The notes under the pieces: model-generated | Seen by the model: the letters and a program-made list of their open reading frames with translations, nothing else | Database searches by the model: none | Told to the model about the DNA's origin: nothing | Made by a program: the position numbers and the translations under genes | Shown here: positions 57,096-60,658 of the stretch, in pieces | Layout of the letters: each line of letters opens with the position of its first letter | Numbering within the stretch: the stretch's first letter is position 1 | Assembly (NCBI RefSeq): GCF_005889715.1 | Contig: NZ_VCKW01000010.1 | Location: 1-60,658 of the forward strand | Direction of reading: 5' to 3' | DNA length: 60,658 nucleotides | From: Actinomadura soli | GTDB lineage: Bacteria; Actinomycetota; Actinomycetes; Streptosporangiales; Streptosporangiaceae

Positions 57096-59369
57096 ATGGT
57101 CGGACGGATCTGCCGGATCACGCTCGCGGTCACGGTGGCGGCGGGACCGTCGCTGGTCGCGATGCCGGCGCGGGTGGAGGCCGCCGAGGAGCCCACGGTC
57201 GAGGTGTGGTCCGTGGGCGCCGACGGGGAACGGCTGGACGGCCGGCCCGACGCGGCCAAGGAGTCGGTGCGGGTAGCCGGCGGCCAGTCGGTCGAGGTGC
57301 GCTGGAAGGGCTTCCGGCCGAACTCGGCGGTCGTCATCACGCAGTGCATGTCGGCGTTCCAGGTCAAGAACGTCCACCGGAGCGAGACGTTCACGCCCGT
57401 GTTCGAGTGCGCGCACCAGACCCGGTTCGCCGGCACGACGGGCGCGGACGGCACCGGGAAGGCGAGCTATCCGATCAGGGCCGGGCGGTTCGCGTCCGTC
57501 GTGCTGTCCAAGGACGACGTCACCGAGTACAAGAACGACGTCTTCGAATGCAGCAGCAAGGTGTTCGCCGGGCGGAGCGAGTACAACTGCTCGGTCGTGG
57601 TGAGCGAATGCGAGTGGGACCAGCCGCTCGCCATGGAACGCAGGCCCGCCGGGACGGGCCCGTTCACCCTCGTCCCGAAGCCGCCGCCCGCCGGGGTCGC
57701 CGACCCCGCGGCGGCGGCGGCGAGCGGCGGGCTGTTCTTCAAGCCCAGGACCGACGGGACGCCCGACCTGACCGCGATCCCCGCGCCGCCGCCGCGCCGG
57801 TTCCCCGACCCGCCGGAGACCCCGCAGCTCCCGCCCGTCACCGGGCGGCCGGTGGGCGCCCCGATCGCGGGCGCGGGCTCGGTGAACACGGCCGTGCTGT
57901 TCGACGGGTGGCTGGCCGGCGTGCGGCGGCTGGCGGCGCCGAGCGACGTCGACTACACCCGCGGCACGTCGGTGTTCGGGGCCGCGCAGCTCAAGGCGGG
58001 GTTCCAGAGCGGGTTCACCGCGGGCGCCGACTTCGCGGTCACCGGCCTGCCGTTCACGGCGGCCGAGGCCGGCGGCGACGTGGTGTACGCGCCGATCACC
58101 CTCACCGGCCTGGCCGTGGCGAACTCCGCCGAGTACGGCGGGCTCGGGCTGAACGCCGTGCGGATGTCGCCGGACACCCTGGCGTTCATGCTCGGCGACG
58201 GCGACGGCGTCGACTCGGCCTGGTGGGGCGACTCCAGCATGAAGACCCCGACCCGGGCCGACAACCACGGCTGCGGGCTGCCCGCCCTGCCCGCCGGGCC
58301 GATCCTGCGCAGCGGCCGGTCGGCGCAGAACCAGGTGCTCTCGTCCTGGTTCGGCGCCACCCTGTCCAGGGACCGCTTCAACACCTTCTTCGTATCCGAG
58401 CCCGGGAGCCCGGAACTGCTGGTGAAGCGCGCCTCGGACGTCCGTGGCGCGGAGAACGGGGCGCAGACCGCCTACCTGATCGGCACCAACTTCGGCAAGG
58501 CCGTCGACCCGGACCCGGACGACGACTTCATCCCGCCGGTCGCGCTCAACGAGCGGCTCAAGCGCGGGTACCTGGGCTACACCGACGTCACCGAGATCCA
58601 CGCGCAGCGGGCGCGCGGCGTGGCCCTGCCGATGGTGCCGCTGCTGAACCGCGCGGGCGCCTACGTGCTGCCGACCAAGGAGTCGATCCTCTCCGCGTAC
58701 TCGACGATGCGGCGCAACGCCGATGGCACGCTGACCCCGGTTTTCGACGCGGAGGCCATGCCCGACGCCTACCCACTGCCGATGGTGCACTACGTCGCCG
58801 TCCCGCGGACGGACGCGCAGGGCGCCAACCCGCTGCCGATCGCCAAGCGCAGGACCCTGGCCGCGTTCCTCGAATACGCGGTGAGCGACGCCGCCCAGGC
58901 GAAGGCGGCCGACCTCGGCGCCCCGCCGCTCCCGGCCGAGCTCCGCAAGCAGGCGCGGGACGTCGCCGCGATGCTGAAGAAGGCCGACCCGCCGAAGACG
59001 GGCGGCAAGACGCCCCCGGGGTCGTCGGATCCCGGCGGCGGGCCGGGCGACGGTTCCGGCGGTGGCTCGGGCTCCCTCCCCGGTGGCGGCGGCGCTCCGG
59101 TCGCGCCCGGTTCCGGCGGGGCCGCCGGGCTTCCCGGCGGCGCGCCGAGCCAGGGACCCGCGGCGTCCGGCGCCCCCGGCCCGGCGGCGTCGATCAAGCC
59201 GGTCGCGGGCGAGGGCACCGTGCGGGGCGGGAAGATCCCGGCGGCCAGCAAGGTCGTGCCGATCGTCCTGCTCCTGGTCCTCGGCTCCGCCGCGCTGATC
59301 GGCGGCGGCGTCTGGCGCGGCTACCTCATCTGGCAGGGCCGGGCCGCCCGCGGGACCGGGCGCCCATGA
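57096..59369 (+). CDS. Membrane-anchored PstS-like protein with N-terminal neocarzinostatin-like domain
   Basis: 757 residues from ATG 57096, preceded by GGGGAGAG. Signal peptide ends near AMPARVEAA. Residues ~25-170 form a Cys-containing beta domain (VEVRWKGFRPNSAVVITQC, ...NCSVVVSECEWD) that looks like the neocarzinostatin/Ig-like family. After a Pro-rich linker, ~260-630 follow PstS-type binding proteins (TRGTSVFGAAQLKAGFQSGF, ADFAVTGLPFT, DVVYAPITLTGLAVANSAEYG), but the GSGT-type phosphate loop is not obvious. A Gly/Pro-rich linker (~640-715) leads to one C-terminal membrane helix. The stop overlaps the sortase-like gene (ATGA). It may bind another ligand or act as a surface receptor. Confidence 0.8.
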   Translation: MVGRICRITLAVTVAAGPSLVAMPARVEAAEEPTVEVWSVGADGERLDGRPDAAKESVRVAGGQSVEVRWKGFRPNSAVVITQCMSAFQVKNVHRSETFTPVFECAHQTRFAGTTGADGTGKASYPIRAGRFASVVLSKDDVTEYKNDVFECSSKVFAGRSEYNCSVVVSECEWDQPLAMERRPAGTGPFTLVPKPPPAGVADPAAAAASGGLFFKPRTDGTPDLTAIPAPPPRRFPDPPETPQLPPVTGRPVGAPIAGAGSVNTAVLFDGWLAGVRRLAAPSDVDYTRGTSVFGAAQLKAGFQSGFTAGADFAVTGLPFTAAEAGGDVVYAPITLTGLAVANSAEYGGLGLNAVRMSPDTLAFMLGDGDGVDSAWWGDSSMKTPTRADNHGCGLPALPAGPILRSGRSAQNQVLSSWFGATLSRDRFNTFFVSEPGSPELLVKRASDVRGAENGAQTAYLIGTNFGKAVDPDPDDDFIPPVALNERLKRGYLGYTDVTEIHAQRARGVALPMVPLLNRAGAYVLPTKESILSAYSTMRRNADGTLTPVFDAEAMPDAYPLPMVHYVAVPRTDAQGANPLPIAKRRTLAAFLEYAVSDAAQAKAADLGAPPLPAELRKQARDVAAMLKKADPPKTGGKTPPGSSDPGGGPGDGSGGGSGSLPGGGGAPVAPGSGGAAGLPGGAPSQGPAASGAPGPAASIKPVAGEGTVRGGKIPAASKVVPIVLLLVLGSAALIGGGVWRGYLIWQGRAARGTGRP

Positions 59370-60595
59370 AGACGGGACCGACTCCGCCGGTGACCGGCCC
59401 GAACCCGACCCGCGCGGGGCAGCGCCCGGCTCCGGCGAGCCCCGCCGACGAGGCCGCCCGGGTGCTGGGCGAGCTCGAAGCCCGCGTGGCGTCGCTGGCA
59501 CTCGACGCGGCGGACGCGGACCGCGCCCAGACGATGGTGGTCGCGGGACGGGCGTCGGCGCTGCTCGGCGTCGCGGACACGGCGGTGGCCGACGGCGACT
59601 CCGCGGGCCGCCGCCGGATCGCCGAACTGCGCGGCCGCTACGACGCGGCCCTGCTCCGCCTCGGCGGGCTGGCCGTGGCCCCGTCCCGGCGGCGGCAGGG
59701 CATCGTGGGCTCCCTGCCCGGATCCGGCGAGGCGCTCGGGCTGCGGCAGATCGGCCGCGCGGTGACCACCGCGCTCATGGTGACGGGCCTGCTGCTGCTC
59801 TGCTTCGCGGCCTACTCCCTCGCGTTCGCGCACGTCACCTACGAGCGCCAGCAGCGGGCGATGCTGGCCGAGCTGAGCGCGGACTTCCGGGAGTCGGCCG
59901 CGGTCGCCGCCGCGGCGGTGGCCGGGGACCGCGACCTCGCCGCCACCCCGGGACGGGGCGAGCCGGTCGCGCTGCTGGAGATCCCCAAGACCGGCGTGCG
60001 GGAGGTCGTCGTCCAGGCCACCGGCACACGGGAGCTGCGCACCGCCGTCGGGCACTACCGGCCGTCCCCGATGCCGGGGCAGGCGGGCAACGCCGTGCTG
60101 GCCGGGCACCGCAACCTCTACGGCAGGCCGTTCGCCCGGCTCGGGTCGCTGCGGCCCGGCGACACCGTCCTGGTGACCACGCAGGAAGGCCGGTTCACCT
60201 ACACCGTCGAGTTCGCCCAGACCGCCCCCACCGGGGCCCAGGACTTCCTGTCCCAGGGGACGTTCGTCAACCGGCTCACCCTGCTCACCACCGCCCCGCG
60301 CGGCAAGGGCGGACGGTTCGCGGTGGTGTCCCGGCTGAAGGGCGGCCCCGCCGCGCTGCGGATCAAGGACAGCACCGGGATCAAGACCGACGAGCTCGGC
60401 CTCGCCCGCGACTCCAGCGGCTGGTGGCCCTCGCTCGGCTGGGGCGTGCTGATGCTGGGCGCGCTCGTCGTGACCGCGATCCTGTACCGGTCCTGGCGGC
60501 GGCCGTCGACCTATCTCCTCACCATGCCGGTCCTGCTCGCGCTCGCGCTGCTGTGGTTCGAGTCGCTCGCCCGGCTGATCCCCTCGACGTTCTGA
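59366..60595 (+). CDS. Sortase-fold membrane protein (class D/E-like) lacking the catalytic Cys
   Basis: 409 residues, ATG 59366 overlapping the previous stop (ATGA). A cytoplasmic helical N-terminus (~1-130), one membrane helix (TTALMVTGLLLLCFAAYSLAF), the sortase barrel (~195-330) and two more C-terminal hydrophobic helices. The barrel has IPKTGV, the His motif LAGHRNLYG and a final Arg in GRFAVVSRL, but the TLxTC position reads TLLTTAP, with Thr where the nucleophile should be. The only Cys in the protein is in the membrane helix. It cannot work as a normal transpeptidase; a scaffold for the coupled PstS-like protein is one possibility. Confidence 0.85.
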   Translation: MKTGPTPPVTGPNPTRAGQRPAPASPADEAARVLGELEARVASLALDAADADRAQTMVVAGRASALLGVADTAVADGDSAGRRRIAELRGRYDAALLRLGGLAVAPSRRRQGIVGSLPGSGEALGLRQIGRAVTTALMVTGLLLLCFAAYSLAFAHVTYERQQRAMLAELSADFRESAAVAAAAVAGDRDLAATPGRGEPVALLEIPKTGVREVVVQATGTRELRTAVGHYRPSPMPGQAGNAVLAGHRNLYGRPFARLGSLRPGDTVLVTTQEGRFTYTVEFAQTAPTGAQDFLSQGTFVNRLTLLTTAPRGKGGRFAVVSRLKGGPAALRIKDSTGIKTDELGLARDSSGWWPSLGWGVLMLGALVVTAILYRSWRRPSTYLLTMPVLLALALLWFESLARLIPSTF

Positions 60596-60658
60596 TGCCG
60601 CCGGCACCGATCCACCACGACCTGCGGGGCGGCCGGCGGCGTGGGAGGGGGCGCAGGC
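60595..60658 (+). CDS. Possible start of another coupled gene, cut by window end
   Basis: ATG 60595 overlaps the sortase-like stop by one base (TGATG) and the frame stays open for 21 codons to the window edge (MPPAPIHHDLRGG...). The overlap pattern is used repeatedly in this window. Too little is visible to judge whether the gene is real. Confidence 0.3.
   Translation, partial: MPPAPIHHDLRGGRRRGRGRR

Noticed and set aside
60241..60300. Sequencing error hiding the sortase Cys
   Set aside because: The frame is intact through TLLTTAPRG with flanking conserved residues; a Thr codon (ACC) would need two base changes to become a Cys codon (TGC).

Overview
The window is very GC-rich DNA with tightly packed, often overlapping genes, many GTG starts, a type I PKS/NRPS cluster and a Pst phosphate operon. 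This fits an actinomycete of the Streptomyces/Actinomadura kind; the genus cannot be fixed from the sequence. No tRNA, rRNA, CRISPR array, transposase or integrase was seen.

Region A (1-21364) is a hybrid polyketide/peptide biosynthetic cluster, cut off at the left edge. A leftward operon runs aminotransferase -> P450 -> modular PKS; the PKS continues past base 1. A divergent promoter region (6407-7065) separates it from a rightward P450 + NRPS pair. The NRPS reads A-T-E*-C-halfC-A(MT)-T. Its second A domain carries a clear threonine code and contains an FkbM-type methyltransferase. Its epimerase-like domain has lost the second His of HHxxxDG. The PKS starts with a shrunken KS whose Cys position is Ala. 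After a convergent DUF1707 gene come an arginine-deiminase/DDAH-family enzyme, a type II thioesterase and a DrrAB-like ABC exporter. A perfect 18-bp palindrome sits inside the likely exporter promoter.

Region B (21429-43582) is a rightward ABC (Tc) toxin locus. It holds a fused TcB-TcC protein (SpvB, VCBS-like repeats, RHS shell, aspartyl self-cleavage motif and an unrecognised C-terminal effector), a TcA split into two overlapping genes, and two tandem paralogues. Each paralogue consists of about 14 repeats of roughly 50 residues and looks like a double seven-bladed propeller of the PLL-lectin/DUF346 type. Together they look like a toxin with its own candidate glycan-binding partners, and this is the most promising candidate for an undescribed system.

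Region C (43619-60658) is built around extracytoplasmic phosphate. One leftward group encodes a PhoD-like phosphatase, an EEP-like/discoidin protein and a secreted metallophosphoesterase, then a Tat-exported TPR/retropepsin-like protein with a broken active site. A second leftward operon is pstC-pstA-pstB-pstS, followed by a secreted four-repeat protein. Divergent from pstC are a membrane-anchored PstS-like protein and a sortase-fold protein that lacks the catalytic Cys. A perfect PHO-box unit lies just upstream of pstC.

Recurring themes are start-stop overlaps (ATGA, GTGA, TGATG) that imply translational coupling, and enzyme folds that keep their shape but have lost a catalytic residue (KS, E domain, retropepsin, sortase, possibly EEP).
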